Positions 28,265 through 37,333 of a stretch of 64,000 nucleotides of DNA are shown here, piece after piece (positions within the stretch are counted from its first letter, which is position 1; every line of letters begins with the position of its first letter). The DNA comes from Acetobacter pasteurianus subsp. pasteurianus LMG 1262 = NBRC 106471 (GTDB lineage Bacteria > Pseudomonadota > Alphaproteobacteria > Acetobacterales > Acetobacteraceae): NCBI RefSeq assembly GCF_000285275.1, contig NZ_CADO01000139.1:399183-463182 (forward strand). The letters are read 5' to 3'. The position numbers and the translations under genes were made by a program. Under the pieces are notes generated by a model that searched no databases, was not told the DNA's origin, and worked only from the letters and a program-made list of their open reading frames with translations.

Positions 28265-29339
28265 TATTGCAAGCAGCCTGAACCCCGCGCCAACATCAGA
28301 AGAATGGCAACGTGCCCGCTCACGGCTGGATAAACTGTGGCAGCGCGGAACGGATTTTTTGGGCACGCCGTACGCCATTCTGGCCGGGGCGATGTCCTGG
28401 GTGAGTGAACGCCATCTTGTATCCGCCATTTCCAACGCTGGCGGGTTTGGCGTGATTGCCTGTGGCGCAATGGAACCAGCCCGTCTGGCTGAGGAAATTG
28501 CCGCCACTCGCGCGCTGACAGACCGCCCCTTTGGCGTGAACCTGATTACCATGCACCCCAAGCTGGATGAGCTGGTGCAGGTGTGTCTGGATGCCAAGGT
28601 GGGCCATATTGTGCTGGCAGGTGGTATTCCGCCTAGCTCAGCCATCAAGGCCGCCAAGGATGGTGGCGCCAAGGTTATTGGCTTTGCGCCCGCATTGGTG
28701 TTGGCCAAACGGCTGATCAAGATGGGTGTGGATGCGCTGGTGATTGAAGGCGCAGAAGCAGGCGGCCATATCGGCCCTGTTTCTCTGACAGTGCTGGCGC
28801 AGGAAATTCTGCCGCATATCCAGAATGTGCCGGTTTTTGTGGCTGGTGGCCTTGGCCGGGGTGATGCGCTGGTTTCCTATCTGGAGCAGGGCGCTGCCGG
28901 TGGTCAGTTCGGCACACGTTTTGCCGCAGCAGAGGAAAGCATTGCCCACGAAAACTTTAAAAAAGCTTTTGTGCGGGCCAATGCGCGAGATGCCACCACC
29001 TCGGTGCAGCTTGATGAGCGCTTTCCGGTTATTCCGGTGCGGGCCATCAGTAACGAGGGCGGACGCAAATTTGTGGCGCATCAGGCCGATGTTATTCGCC
29101 GCTTTCAGGCCGGTGATCTCACGCGGGAAGATGCTCAGCTGGAAATCGAACATTTCTGGGCTGGCGCTTTGCGGCGTGCGGTTATTGATGGGGATGTGGA
29201 AGAAGGCTCTGTTATGGCCGGGCAATCTGTTGGTATGGTGAAATCCGTGCAGCCAGTGGCCCAGATTATTGCTGACCTGATAGATCAGGCCGTGATAGCG
29301 CTGATCCGTCAACAACGCCGTATGGATGCTGATGGCTGA
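28257..29339 (+). CDS. Nitronate monooxygenase family (FMN TIM barrel)
   Basis: 360 aa flavoprotein of the 2-nitropropane dioxygenase/NMO family. Features are AGAMSWVSERHLVSAISNAGGFG at the N-terminus, VIEGAEAGGHIGP for FMN and substrate, and GGLGRGDA followed by GAAGGQFGTRF for phosphate binding. It probably removes toxic nitronates, but the natural substrate is unknown. It overlaps lysC by eight bases and the rodZ-like gene by about 14, so it is within one operon. Confidence 0.88.
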   Translation: MSDIASSLNPAPTSEEWQRARSRLDKLWQRGTDFLGTPYAILAGAMSWVSERHLVSAISNAGGFGVIACGAMEPARLAEEIAATRALTDRPFGVNLITMHPKLDELVQVCLDAKVGHIVLAGGIPPSSAIKAAKDGGAKVIGFAPALVLAKRLIKMGVDALVIEGAEAGGHIGPVSLTVLAQEILPHIQNVPVFVAGGLGRGDALVSYLEQGAAGGQFGTRFAAAEESIAHENFKKAFVRANARDATTSVQLDERFPVIPVRAISNEGGRKFVAHQADVIRRFQAGDLTREDAQLEIEHFWAGALRRAVIDGDVEEGSVMAGQSVGMVKSVQPVAQIIADLIDQAVIALIRQQRRMDADG

Positions 29340-30606
29340 AAACGCCCCAAGTTCTGAACAGGAGCAGCCGGCTGCTCTGCCTCCGCTCCCCGATATTGGT
29401 ACATACGGGGTAGGGGGCGCGCTGCGCAAACGCCGCGAACAGCTTGGCTGGTCCCTGGAGGATGTTGCTGCGTATCTGCGCATCCGTGATGCGTATCTGG
29501 ATGCGCTGGAAACCGGAAAAGCGGATGTGCTTCCGGCGGAAGTGTATACGCTTGGGTTTTTGCGGGCCTATGCGCAGGCTTTGGGGTTTGATCCAACCCC
29601 CATGGTGGAGCGCTATAGGCTGGAAACGCGCAACGCCATTCGGCAGCCAGAACTTGTGTTTCCAGATCCACCGCCAGACCGGCGTATTCCGCCGGCTGTG
29701 TCCATCTCTCTTGGGCTTGCGGTTATTCTGGCCAGCTATGTGGGCTGGTATTACTTTACGGGGCACACGCCGCCTGCGCCAGAGCGCGTGCCACCAGTGG
29801 CAAGCCTTCTGCCCGGAGAGCAGACGCATAATGCGCCTTCTCCGCAAGTGGCTTCCATTTTGCCGGATAAGAGTGCTGTTCCTGCACCTTTGCCGCCATC
29901 TGCGCAGCCTAAGCCGCCCAGTGCTGAACAGGCATTGAATGCACAAGGTGCGGCAAGCGCCCTGCCTGAAAGCAGTATAGCACCAGACACACTCCAGCCG
30001 GGTAGTGATGCAGGCACGGCAGTTGCACAAACTCCCCAGCAACCCAATGCGCAAATTCCATCTGAGGCAGCGCCAGCGGCTCCTGCCGCAGTTGTTGCAG
30101 ATAATCAGATCGTGCTGAAGGCTCTGGCCGCCAGTTGGGTGCAGGTGAAGGATGCCAACGGCAAGGTTGTGTATGACCACATTCTGCAACCCGATGAGGA
30201 ATGGAATGTGCCGGTTGAAGGCGGGCCTTATAGCCTTACCGTAGGCAATGCCGGTGGTGTGGTGTTGCGTATGGGAGAACTGGTTACAGCCCCTTTGGGG
30301 CGCAATGGTGCCGTCCGCCGCAAAATGGTGCTCACGCCGCAAAGCGTGCGTGATGGCACATTGGCCGCACCTGCTGCGCAAAATAATGTTGCCATACCGC
30401 CCACGCATGCAGATGTTGCAGCCCCTGTGCCCAATGCGGTATCAGGAACCACAACAGATGCGCAGACAGATCTGGCAGCCTCGGAACAGGCGCTTAAGCC
30501 CAAGGAAACTGCACCCCGGCCACGCCACCGGGCCGCTCCCGTGCAAGCCGAACCAAGCGCTGATGATTTGAATGCGCGCCAGCTTCAGGGCATGGGTTCG
30601 CACTAG
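29326..30606 (+). CDS. RodZ-like protein: cytoplasmic HTH, one TM helix, periplasmic DUF4115
   Basis: 426 aa (ATG at 29326, or 29332 giving MAENAP). An N-terminal XRE/RodZ-type helix-turn-helix (LRKRREQLGWSLEDVAAYLRIRDAYLDALE, about 32-90) is followed by one hydrophobic helix at 124-144. A long Pro/Ala/Gln-rich periplasmic linker leads to a DUF4115 domain (about 260-340), then a basic tail. RodZ links MreB to the membrane in rod-shape maintenance. The same architecture and position before ispG are common in alphaproteobacteria; true RodZ function is inferred. Confidence 0.85.
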   Translation: MLMAENAPSSEQEQPAALPPLPDIGTYGVGGALRKRREQLGWSLEDVAAYLRIRDAYLDALETGKADVLPAEVYTLGFLRAYAQALGFDPTPMVERYRLETRNAIRQPELVFPDPPPDRRIPPAVSISLGLAVILASYVGWYYFTGHTPPAPERVPPVASLLPGEQTHNAPSPQVASILPDKSAVPAPLPPSAQPKPPSAEQALNAQGAASALPESSIAPDTLQPGSDAGTAVAQTPQQPNAQIPSEAAPAAPAAVVADNQIVLKALAASWVQVKDANGKVVYDHILQPDEEWNVPVEGGPYSLTVGNAGGVVLRMGELVTAPLGRNGAVRRKMVLTPQSVRDGTLAAPAAQNNVAIPPTHADVAAPVPNAVSGTTTDAQTDLAASEQALKPKETAPRPRHRAAPVQAEPSADDLNARQLQGMGSH

Positions 30607-30742
30607 AATGGCACACTCGCGCGTATTATGTGTAGCCAAATGGTCCTGATTTTGGCAGGAAAACACCAAACGCAATGGAGAACGCCGTGTGGCCGAACAC
30701 GGCAGCTTCCCTCAACTGTCGTTTTCGACAAAAGGATGTAAA

Positions 30743-31903
30743 ATGAGCGGCTACCGGCCTTACCAGCATATCGAGCGTCGGAAATCTCGGCAGATCCATG
30801 TCGGCAAGGTAGCCGTCGGTGGTGATGCGCCGATTTCCGTCCAGACCATGACCAACACCCTTACCACCGATGCACAGGCCACAATCGAGCAGATTCGCCG
30901 TGCAGAAATGGCAGGTGTGGATATTGTGCGCGTGTCCTGCCCGGATGAGGAAAGCACCAAGGCGCTGGAAGAAATTGTAAAGGAAGTGAACGTGCCTATC
31001 GTGGCCGACATTCACTTCCATTACAAACGCGCTATTGAAGCCGCAAAAGCAGGTGCCGCCTGCCTGCGTATCAACCCCGGCAACATCGGCAGCGCCGAGC
31101 GTGTGCGTGAAGTGGTTAAGGCCGCCAAAGATTACGGCTGTTCCATCCGTATTGGTGTGAACGCCGGCTCATTGGAAAAGCATCTGCTTGAAAAATACGG
31201 TGAGCCCAACCCCGATGCGCTGGTAGAAAGCGCTCTGGAACACGCCAAAATTCTGGAAGATCATGACTTCCGTGAATTCAAGATCAGCGTGAAAGCATCT
31301 GACGTATTCATGGCTGTGGCGGCTTATCAGCAGTTGGCAGATGCCTGTGATTATCCGCTGCATATTGGCATTACAGAAGCAGGCAGCAAGCGTGCCGGTA
31401 CTGTAAAATCCTCCATTGGTCTGGGCAATCTGCTGTGGGCCGGTGTGGGTGACACCATGCGCGTTTCTCTTTCCGCCGCACCTGAAGAAGAAGTGCTGGT
31501 GGGTTGGGATATTCTAAAGTCCCTCGGCCTGCGCCACCGTGGCGTTAAGATTATTTCCTGCCCGTCTTGCGCACGTCAGGGCTTTAACGTGGTGGAAACA
31601 GTGCAGACGCTGGAAGACCGGCTGGCACATATTAAAACTCCGCTTACCCTGTCTATCATCGGGTGTGTGGTGAACGGCCCGGGTGAAGCCCTGCTGACAG
31701 ATCTGGGCGTAACCGGCGGTGGTTCTGGCCGCCACATGGTGTATGCCGGTGGCAAGCAGGATCATACCGTGCCAGCGGCTGACATGATCGAACATGTTGT
31801 GGAACTGGTAGAAGAGCGCGTTGCTGCTATTCAGGCAGAAGAAGCCAAGGAAAAGCAGGAAGGCAAGGCGCAGGAACTGCCAGACATGGCATCCGCCAAC
31901 TAA
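30743..31903 (+). CDS. ispG: 4-hydroxy-3-methylbut-2-en-1-yl diphosphate synthase IspG (GcpE)
   Basis: 4Fe-4S enzyme of the methylerythritol phosphate pathway. It has 386 aa from the ATG at 30743 (AAAGGA upstream). Cluster ligands are C273, C276 and C308, with the conserved glutamate in NGPGE near 315. The TIM-barrel half shows [19 protein letters not shown] and RINPGNIGS. The open frame reaches 30689, but the later start gives the family N-terminus. A stable hairpin follows the stop. Confidence 0.96.
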   Translation: MSGYRPYQHIERRKSRQIHVGKVAVGGDAPISVQTMTNTLTTDAQATIEQIRRAEMAGVDIVRVSCPDEESTKALEEIVKEVNVPIVADIHFHYKRAIEAAKAGAACLRINPGNIGSAERVREVVKAAKDYGCSIRIGVNAGSLEKHLLEKYGEPNPDALVESALEHAKILEDHDFREFKISVKASDVFMAVAAYQQLADACDYPLHIGITEAGSKRAGTVKSSIGLGNLLWAGVGDTMRVSLSAAPEEEVLVGWDILKSLGLRHRGVKIISCPSCARQGFNVVETVQTLEDRLAHIKTPLTLSIIGCVVNGPGEALLTDLGVTGGGSGRHMVYAGGKQDHTVPAADMIEHVVELVEERVAAIQAEEAKEKQEGKAQELPDMASAN

Positions 31904-31918
31904 GCATTCAACATTCTT

Positions 31919-31951
31919 CCCCTGCTTTGCGCCAAAAGGTGCGGGCAGGGG
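31919..31951 (+). terminator. Hairpin after ispG (terminator-like, no T tract)
   Basis: The outer stem CCCCTGC/GCAGGGG (31919-31925 with 31945-31951) and an inner GCGCC/GGTGC stem around an AAAA loop form a strong hairpin. There is no downstream T run, so intrinsic termination is uncertain; it may stabilise the ispG message. Confidence 0.5.
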
Positions 31952-31978
31952 CAGACGTGCCATTTAAACAGCAAAAAA

Positions 31979-32012
31979 CACCACGCCAGCCAAGGTGACG
32001 GGTGCCGTGGTG
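31979..32012. promoter_or_regulatory. Inverted repeat just upstream of hisS
   Basis: CACCACG (31979-31985) pairs perfectly with CGTGGTG (32006-32012). It ends 15 bp before the preferred hisS GTG start. It might be an operator or an RNA structure affecting hisS translation; function unknown. Confidence 0.45.
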
Positions 32013-32027
32013 TGGGAATATGTATTC

Positions 32028-33278
32028 GTGAGCAGCATTCAGCCCGTAAGAGGAACGCACGACCTTATTGGAGAAGACCAGCGCCGCCATGCGCATGTGG
32101 TACACACAGCGCGCCGGATTGCAGGTGTTTACGGGTTTGATGAATGGGCAACCCCGATTTTTGAAGATACGCGGGTTTTCTCTCGCTCCTTGGGGGATAC
32201 GTCCGATGTTGTTTCCAAGGAAATGTATTCCTTCAGTGATCGGGATGGTGAAAGCCTGACATTGCGGCCAGAAGGCACGGCAGCCATTTGCCGGGCTTTG
32301 GTGACCAATGCGCTTACGCAGTCTCTCCCACAGAAAGTGTTTTATGCTGGCCCCATGTTCCGGCATGAACGGCCCCAGAAAGGGCGGTATCGCCAGTTCC
32401 ACCAGATTGGCGCAGAGCTTCTGGGCGCAGCAGAACCTCTGGCAGATGCAGAAGCCATTGCCATGGGGTACGAAGTGCTTAAAGCCCTTGGTATTGCGGA
32501 TTACGTGACGCTGGAACTGAACACGCTGGGGGATGCTGCCAGCCGTGATGCATGGCGTGATGCTCTGGTGGCGTATTTTTCTGCTCATAAAGACAAATTG
32601 TCCGAAGACAGTCTGACCCGTCTGGAAAAGAACCCGCTGCGTATTCTGGATAGCAAGGATGCAGGCGATAAGGTTCTGGTGGCAGATGCCCCCATGATGG
32701 CTGAGTTTTTGACGCCAGAAGCCCGCGCGTTCTGGGATGATCTGCGCAACAAGCTGGATGTGTTCGGCATTGCCTACACCGTAAACCCCAGCATTGTGCG
32801 CGGGTTGGATTACTATAACCACACCACGTTTGAATTCGTTACTAACCGCTTGGGGTCTCAGGGCACGGTGTTGGCCGGTGGCCGGTATGATGGCTTGGTG
32901 AAGCAGATGGGCGGTCCGGAAGTGCCAGCTATTGGTTGGGCTGCGGGTATTGAGCGCCTGTCCATGCTGCTGGGGCAAGTGCCTGCAGCACCGCGCTCGG
33001 TTGTGCTGGTTCCCGTTGGCACGCCGGATGAAAGCGCAGTTGTGCAGATTTTGCAGGGTTTGCGCGGGCAAGGCTTAAGAACAGAAATTGGCTATAAGGG
33101 CTCGCTGCGCAAACGCATGGAGCGTGCAGGTAAGCAGAACGCCAGCCACGTTCTTTTTCTTGGGGAAGATGAACTGGCCAAAGGTCTGTTCCGTGTGAAA
33201 AACATGGAAACAGGGGCGGAGCAGGAAGTCTCTCGCGATACGCTGCTTTCTAAAGCGCAAGACGTATTTGCGGCATGA
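32028..33278 (+). CDS. hisS: Histidyl-tRNA synthetase HisS
   Basis: Class II aminoacyl-tRNA synthetase of 416 aa. [10 protein letters not shown] is at the N-terminus, motif 2 is at [20 protein letters not shown], the histidine motifs are [12 protein letters not shown] and GGRYDGL, and an anticodon-binding domain is C-terminal. I chose GTG at 32028 because it gives the family N-terminus; a GTG at 31995 would add 11 residues but lies within a hairpin. No in-frame ATG is available. It overlaps prfA by four bases. Confidence 0.95.
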   Translation: MSSIQPVRGTHDLIGEDQRRHAHVVHTARRIAGVYGFDEWATPIFEDTRVFSRSLGDTSDVVSKEMYSFSDRDGESLTLRPEGTAAICRALVTNALTQSLPQKVFYAGPMFRHERPQKGRYRQFHQIGAELLGAAEPLADAEAIAMGYEVLKALGIADYVTLELNTLGDAASRDAWRDALVAYFSAHKDKLSEDSLTRLEKNPLRILDSKDAGDKVLVADAPMMAEFLTPEARAFWDDLRNKLDVFGIAYTVNPSIVRGLDYYNHTTFEFVTNRLGSQGTVLAGGRYDGLVKQMGGPEVPAIGWAAGIERLSMLLGQVPAAPRSVVLVPVGTPDESAVVQILQGLRGQGLRTEIGYKGSLRKRMERAGKQNASHVLFLGEDELAKGLFRVKNMETGAEQEVSRDTLLSKAQDVFAA

Positions 33279-34333
33279 AGTTTGACGAACGGTTAGACCA
33301 GATTGTTAGCCGCGCGCTGGAACTGGAAGCGCAGCTGGCAAGTGGGCTGAATGGTGAGGCCTTTACGCAGGCCTCACGCGAGTATGCTGAAATCGAACCT
33401 GTTGTGGCGCGTATCAACGCCCTGCGCGGGGTGGAAGACGGTATTCAGCAAGCCGAGCAGCTTCTGGCAGATCCGGAAATGAAGGAACTGGCAGAAGCAG
33501 AGCTGGCCGAACTGCGTGAGCAACTTCCGCAGTTGCAAAAAGACGTGCGTCTGTCTCTGTTGCCAAAAGATGTGGCAGATGCGCGCAGTGCCATTCTGGA
33601 AGTGCGCCCCGCTGCCGGGGGCGATGAAGCTGGCCTGTTTGCTGCCGAACTGTTTGATATGTACCGCCGCTATGCCGACCTGAACGGCTGGCGCTTTACT
33701 GTTATGGATTATGACGAAAGCGAGCTAGGCGGCCTGCGCGAAGGTATTGCCGAAATTAACGGCAAAGGCGTGTTTGCGCGGTTGAAGTATGAATCCGGCG
33801 TGCACAGGGTGCAGCGTGTGCCTGCTACGGAAAGCCAGGGGCGTATCCACACATCCACGGTTACGGTGGCCGTATTGCCGGAAGCCGAAGAAGTGGATGT
33901 GGATATCAACGAAACAGACTTGCGGGTAGATGTGTTTCGGGCTTCTGGCGCGGGTGGGCAGCATGTGAATAAGACGGAAAGTGCCGTACGCCTTACTCAT
34001 ATGCCCAGCGGCATTGTGGTTTCCATGCAGGAAGAAAAAAGCCAGCATAAAAACCGCGCCAAGGCCATGAAAATTCTGCGGGCCCGTTTGTATGAGCGAG
34101 AAAGAGCGCAGGCCCATGCCAACCGGGCGGCAGACAGACGCTCTCAGGTGGGTACGGGTGATAGATCAGAACGTATTCGCACCTATAACTTCCCGCAGGG
34201 GCGTGTCACAGACCATCGGATCAACCTGACACTTTATAAAATTGATCGTGTCATGTTGGGGGAACTGGATGAGTTTGTAGATGCCCTCACGCAGGAAGAA
34301 CAGGCAGCATTGCTGGCGGCTGAAGGTTTTTAA
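33275..34333 (+). CDS. prfA: Peptide chain release factor 1 (PrfA)
   Basis: Recognises UAA and UAG stop codons. It has 352 aa. The codon-reading tripeptide P183-A184-T185 identifies RF1 rather than RF2, and the peptidyl-tRNA hydrolysis motif GGQ is at 227-229. It overlaps hisS by ATGA. Its methylase gene prmC follows after one opposite-strand gene, whose stop overlaps the prfA stop by four bases. Confidence 0.97.
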   Translation: MKFDERLDQIVSRALELEAQLASGLNGEAFTQASREYAEIEPVVARINALRGVEDGIQQAEQLLADPEMKELAEAELAELREQLPQLQKDVRLSLLPKDVADARSAILEVRPAAGGDEAGLFAAELFDMYRRYADLNGWRFTVMDYDESELGGLREGIAEINGKGVFARLKYESGVHRVQRVPATESQGRIHTSTVTVAVLPEAEEVDVDINETDLRVDVFRASGAGGQHVNKTESAVRLTHMPSGIVVSMQEEKSQHKNRAKAMKILRARLYERERAQAHANRAADRRSQVGTGDRSERIRTYNFPQGRVTDHRINLTLYKIDRVMLGELDEFVDALTQEEQAALLAAEGF

Positions 34334-34794
34334 CTGATAGGTGCGGCACATACGCCAGAGCGGCCGGGGTGATGCTCTGCCGCTTCTGGCGCATTGGGGT
34401 CTGTTAAAAAGAATTCGGTAAAATTGTCAGAACCCAAGGCATAAAAATGGTGGCCATCGGGGTTGTGGAGCGTGCCGTCGCTATCCACCTCATGGGTTTC
34501 CACCCGGCCTTCGGGGGAGCGAATGGTGATTTCACCGCATAAGGTATAGGTGTGGTCTAACCGCCCCATAGGAGTGGTGATTTTAACTGTTTTTTCCTGA
34601 TTTTTGTCATCCAGCCGGATTACGCTGACAAGTTTGCCATCCAGATAGATGCGTGAAACTTCTGAAATTTCAGCATCAGCCTTGCCGTCTGTTACCGTAA
34701 ACTCGCCTGCATACGCGTAGGAAAACGGCAGCATTGCCAAAAGGGCCAGCAGGCAGGTGGTTGTGTGCTGGATACGGTGGAAAAATTGGGGCAT
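34330..34794 (-). CDS. Exported protein of unknown function
   Basis: 154 aa. A signal peptide (cleavage after AYA near residue 29) precedes a short beta-rich domain with two cysteines (LCGEITI and the C-terminal GVCAAP), perhaps disulfide-linked in the periplasm. I do not recognise a family. It is inserted on the opposite strand between prfA and prmC, converging on prfA (4-bp overlap) and divergent from prmC (37 bp). Confidence 0.72.
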   Translation of the reverse strand: MPQFFHRIQHTTTCLLALLAMLPFSYAYAGEFTVTDGKADAEISEVSRIYLDGKLVSVIRLDDKNQEKTVKITTPMGRLDHTYTLCGEITIRSPEGRVETHEVDSDGTLHNPDGHHFYALGSDNFTEFFLTDPNAPEAAEHHPGRSGVCAAPIS

Positions 34795-34831
34795 TGATGT
34801 CTAACCAGATCAATCCATCAAGGTTGCGTGC

Positions 34832-35710
34832 GTGAATACAGCAGAAAAAAAAGTTCCCTGCCAACCCATAGCGCAACTGTTGCGTGAGGGTACGCAGCTT
34901 CTGGCGCAAGCTGGTATTGAAGGCCCGCGGCGGGAAGCGCGATTACTGCTTATTCATGCGCTTTCTCTTACGCCAGAGCAACTTCTGGCACGCTCCCCAA
35001 CAGAAAATGTGCCAAGTGAGCCCTTTTTTTCTTACGTAAAGCGCCGCGCAGCACATGAACCCTTTGCCTATATTACGGGCAGTAAAGGGTTCTGGAGTTT
35101 GGATTTGGCCGTGTCTCCAGCAAGCCTTGTGCCGCGTGGAGATACGGAAACACTTATTACAAGCCTTCTGGAATATTGCCCGGATCAGACAGCGGCGTTG
35201 AATATTCTGGATTTAGGCACTGGCACAGGCTGTTTACTGCTGGCGGCGTTGGCCGAATACCCTAAGGCACATGGGGTAGGGGTGGATATTAACCCGCAAG
35301 CTGCCATTTTGGCGCACGCCAATGCGCAACGTTGCGGTATGTCAGATCGCGCATTGTTTATGGCGGCAGAGTGGGATGCCGCTTTGGCGGCTGGCATGCG
35401 TTTTGATGTGGTGCTGAGCAACCCACCGTATATTCCTACCTCGGATCTGGCCGATCTTATGCCCGAAGTACGAGAGCATGAGCCCGTACGCGCGTTGGAT
35501 GGTGGGGATGATGGGTTAGCTGCATACCGCTATATTTGCAGCCGTCTGCCGTTTTTGTTGGTGGATGGCGGGTTGGCTGTGCTGGAAATTGGCATAGGGC
35601 AGGAGGCCGCTTTACGCGCCTTGGCCAGCACCAATGCCTTGCGCGTGGTGGATGTAAAAGCCGATCTGGCAGGCATTGCCCGCGCTGTGGTGCTGGAAAA
35701 ACAGGCGTGA
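34832..35710 (+). CDS. prmC: Release factor glutamine methyltransferase PrmC (HemK)
   Basis: Methylates the glutamine of the GGQ motif in release factors. It has 292 aa. The SAM site is LDLGTGTGCLLLAAL (near 129-143) and the catalytic NPPY is at 197-200. The start is GTG at 34832. The N-terminal helical domain (RREARLLLIHAL) fits the family. It is functionally paired with the nearby prfA. Confidence 0.94.
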   Translation: MNTAEKKVPCQPIAQLLREGTQLLAQAGIEGPRREARLLLIHALSLTPEQLLARSPTENVPSEPFFSYVKRRAAHEPFAYITGSKGFWSLDLAVSPASLVPRGDTETLITSLLEYCPDQTAALNILDLGTGTGCLLLAALAEYPKAHGVGVDINPQAAILAHANAQRCGMSDRALFMAAEWDAALAAGMRFDVVLSNPPYIPTSDLADLMPEVREHEPVRALDGGDDGLAAYRYICSRLPFLLVDGGLAVLEIGIGQEAALRALASTNALRVVDVKADLAGIARAVVLEKQA

Positions 35711-35828
35711 AAAATAACTTGGCTTTATGTGCCTGGGTTGCTACACTGTTCAAGCTTGCTTCTGTAGCAGATGTAAAAATCCAAAATTACTGCATCAGAA
35801 ATTAAAGCAGCAAGGGGGCCTTTCATTT

Positions 35829-35850
35829 GGCAACACTTTAATATGTTGCC
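35829..35850 (+). terminator. Possible weak terminator hairpin after prmC
   Basis: GGCAACA (35829-35835) pairs with TGTTGCC (35844-35850). It is followed by TTACAT rather than a clean T run. A second short hairpin CCGAA/TTCGG lies at 35867-35883. The 35711-35969 gap shows no gene. Confidence 0.4.
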
Positions 35851-35969
35851 TTACATAAAGCCCATTCCGAAAAAACAATTCGGCCTTCACTCAGGAAGCA
35901 TACCTTTTTAATACAGGACTGTTTCTTTATGCCAAAGTGCCCTGAACAGGAAAGCGCTGTGATAAACCC

Positions 35970-36401
35970 ATGAACGTAAAACGGATGCGGACAAGAAACC
36001 ATCGTTCCAACGGGAGCAATGGGAGTTCCCGACAACTGAATGGACAGATTCCGATGAACAGGAATAATGTTTTTGATAGTCATGGCCCGGATGTACGCGT
36101 GCGTGGCACAGCCCAGCAGCTTTTTGAAAAATATCTCCAGCTTGGCCGTGATTCCACAGGCAGCGGAGACCGCGTGGCAGCGGAAGGTTACTTCCAGCAC
36201 GCCGAACATTACTTCCGTATCATGAATGCCATGGCGCAGGCTGCGCAGCAAAGCCAGCAGGAACGCGCAGAACGCCTTGCCGCCCGCCAGCAGCGTGCCG
36301 TTGCGCAGGCAAATGAGGAAGGTGAAAATCGGCAGGATCAGGACCCTCAGCCCGACGTTCGGGAAGAATCTGAACCTCAGCCTGAACTTTCCGAAGGCTA
36401 A
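35970..36401 (+). CDS. DUF4167 domain protein
   Basis: 143 aa. A basic, Asn/Arg-rich N-terminus (VKRMRTRNHRSN) precedes the conserved DUF4167 core: DSHGPDVRVRGTAQQLFEKYLQLGRDSTGSGDRVAAEGYFQHAEHYFR in parts, about 36-83. A Gln/Glu/Pro-rich, acidic tail follows. The position after prfA-prmC is typical of alphaproteobacteria. The function is unknown; the basic N-terminus suggests nucleic-acid contact (inference). Confidence 0.9.
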   Translation: MNVKRMRTRNHRSNGSNGSSRQLNGQIPMNRNNVFDSHGPDVRVRGTAQQLFEKYLQLGRDSTGSGDRVAAEGYFQHAEHYFRIMNAMAQAAQQSQQERAERLAARQQRAVAQANEEGENRQDQDPQPDVREESEPQPELSEG

Positions 36402-36578
36402 AAATCTTCAGATCCCTTGCTGCCCTGCTTCTGGTATCTGGAGGCGGGGTAGGCGAGGTATAATGGGATTTGCTTGAAGGTATCTTCAGGCGACCATAGA
36501 GCTCTGCACAAAATGCAAAAACGACACAGCAAGCAGTAAGCTTGGTGTGGGTTTAGTGTATTGATTTTTAAGGAAAAT

Positions 36579-36653
36579 TGGTAGCGGCGGAAGGATTTGA
36601 ACCTCCGACCAAGGGATTATGATTCCCCTGCTCTACCACTGAGCTACGCCGCC
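36579..36653 (-). tRNA. tRNA-Met (CAT), elongator type
   Basis: On the minus strand: acceptor GGCGGCG pairs with CGCCGCT (one G-U pair), the D arm has AGCTCAGTGGTAGAGC, the anticodon loop ATCATAA gives anticodon CAT, and the T arm has GGTTCAAATCC. CCA is encoded at 36579-36581. The first acceptor pair is G-C/T as in elongator tRNA-Met, not an initiator; tRNA-Ile2 with a modified CAT is less likely. Confidence 0.93.
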
Positions 36654-36752
36654 ATCATGTGATGGCGCTGATCTACCTGATTCTCCGTGATGTCGTCAAC
36701 CCGGTTTGGCGTATTTTGTTATAAAAATAATCAGATAACAGAATATACGAGC

Positions 36753-37211
36753 TTATTGCCCCAGATTTCCGGCACCAAAGATGTAATTGCTCACCTGTTG
36801 CTCAAGGCTTGTGGGCTCCAGCGTATGTGTCAGCATGCCGTTGGGTGGCATTATGGTGGAGGATGTACCGGGTTCAATCATCAATGCATTTTCGGATGAA
36901 AGCGTGGCGCTGCTGATTGTGAGTGTGCTGTCCTGCGGCAAATGCAGGGCACCATCCAGTGTAAAATGCACAAAGGCCATTTGGGTGGCTGGGTCCAGCG
37001 TGATGGATGAAACGCGGCCGACTTTCACGCCTGCAATATCTACATCCGCACCGCGTTCCAGCCCGTTGGCAGAAACAAAGCGGGCAGAAAGGGCATAGCT
37101 ATCTGTGCCTGGAGATTTCTGGGTGCCATGCGCATAAACGGCAAAACCCAGCGTGGCTGCCAGAACTGCTCCGCTAAAAAGACACGCGCCTGCACGGTTT
37201 TGCCTGCTCAT
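36753..37211 (-). CDS. mlaD: MlaD-like MCE domain protein
   Basis: Single-pass inner-membrane MCE protein, probably the lipid-binding ring of the Mla phospholipid transport system. It has 152 aa from the ATG at 37211. An N-terminal hydrophobic helix (about 12-27) is followed by the MCE core FVSANGLERGADVDIAGVKVGRV and a C-terminal Leu-rich segment. It stands alone: mlaE, mlaF and mlaC are not adjacent. It is divergent from uppP. Confidence 0.88.
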   Translation of the reverse strand: MSRQNRAGACLFSGAVLAATLGFAVYAHGTQKSPGTDSYALSARFVSANGLERGADVDIAGVKVGRVSSITLDPATQMAFVHFTLDGALHLPQDSTLTISSATLSSENALMIEPGTSSTIMPPNGMLTHTLEPTSLEQQVSNYIFGAGNLGQ

Positions 37212-37239
37212 GGGTGTGTTTTCATCCCGAATAATGATG

Positions 37240-37293
37240 TTGTGACACAAGATTAGCATGAATCCTTGCAGCATGGTGGCGCATGGTGCAAGG
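37240..37293. promoter_or_regulatory. Two inverted repeats in the mlaD-uppP divergent region
   Basis: TTGTG-A-CACAA lies at 37240-37250. A longer hairpin has CCTTGCA (37264-37270) pairing with TGCAAGG (37287-37293), extended by CAT/ATG inside. They lie between two divergent envelope genes and are candidate operators; no regulator is known. Confidence 0.45.
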
Positions 37294-37333
37294 ACAGGCA
37301 GCAAAGTTGTGCCAGCGTGGGTTGTAACTGCAT

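Noticed and set aside
27143-28720. 525-codon open frame antisense to lysC and the nitronate monooxygenase
   Set aside because: The protein is composition-biased (His, Cys, Arg rich) with no recognisable domain, and lies wholly opposite strong genes. Such frames come from codon bias.
29266-30408. 380-codon antisense frame over rodZ-like gene
   Set aside because: The low-complexity Arg/Cys/His content mirrors the Pro/Ala-rich linker of the real gene.
30607-30742. Short ORF (MAHSRVLCVAKWS) as an ispG leader peptide
   Set aside because: It has no ribosome site of note and no attenuator structure follows it.
31908-33071. 387-codon open frame antisense to hisS
   Set aside because: It has no motif and is a shadow of hisS.
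35838-36251. 137-codon minus-strand frame over DUF4167
   Set aside because: The plus-strand DUF4167 match is clear and this frame has no support.
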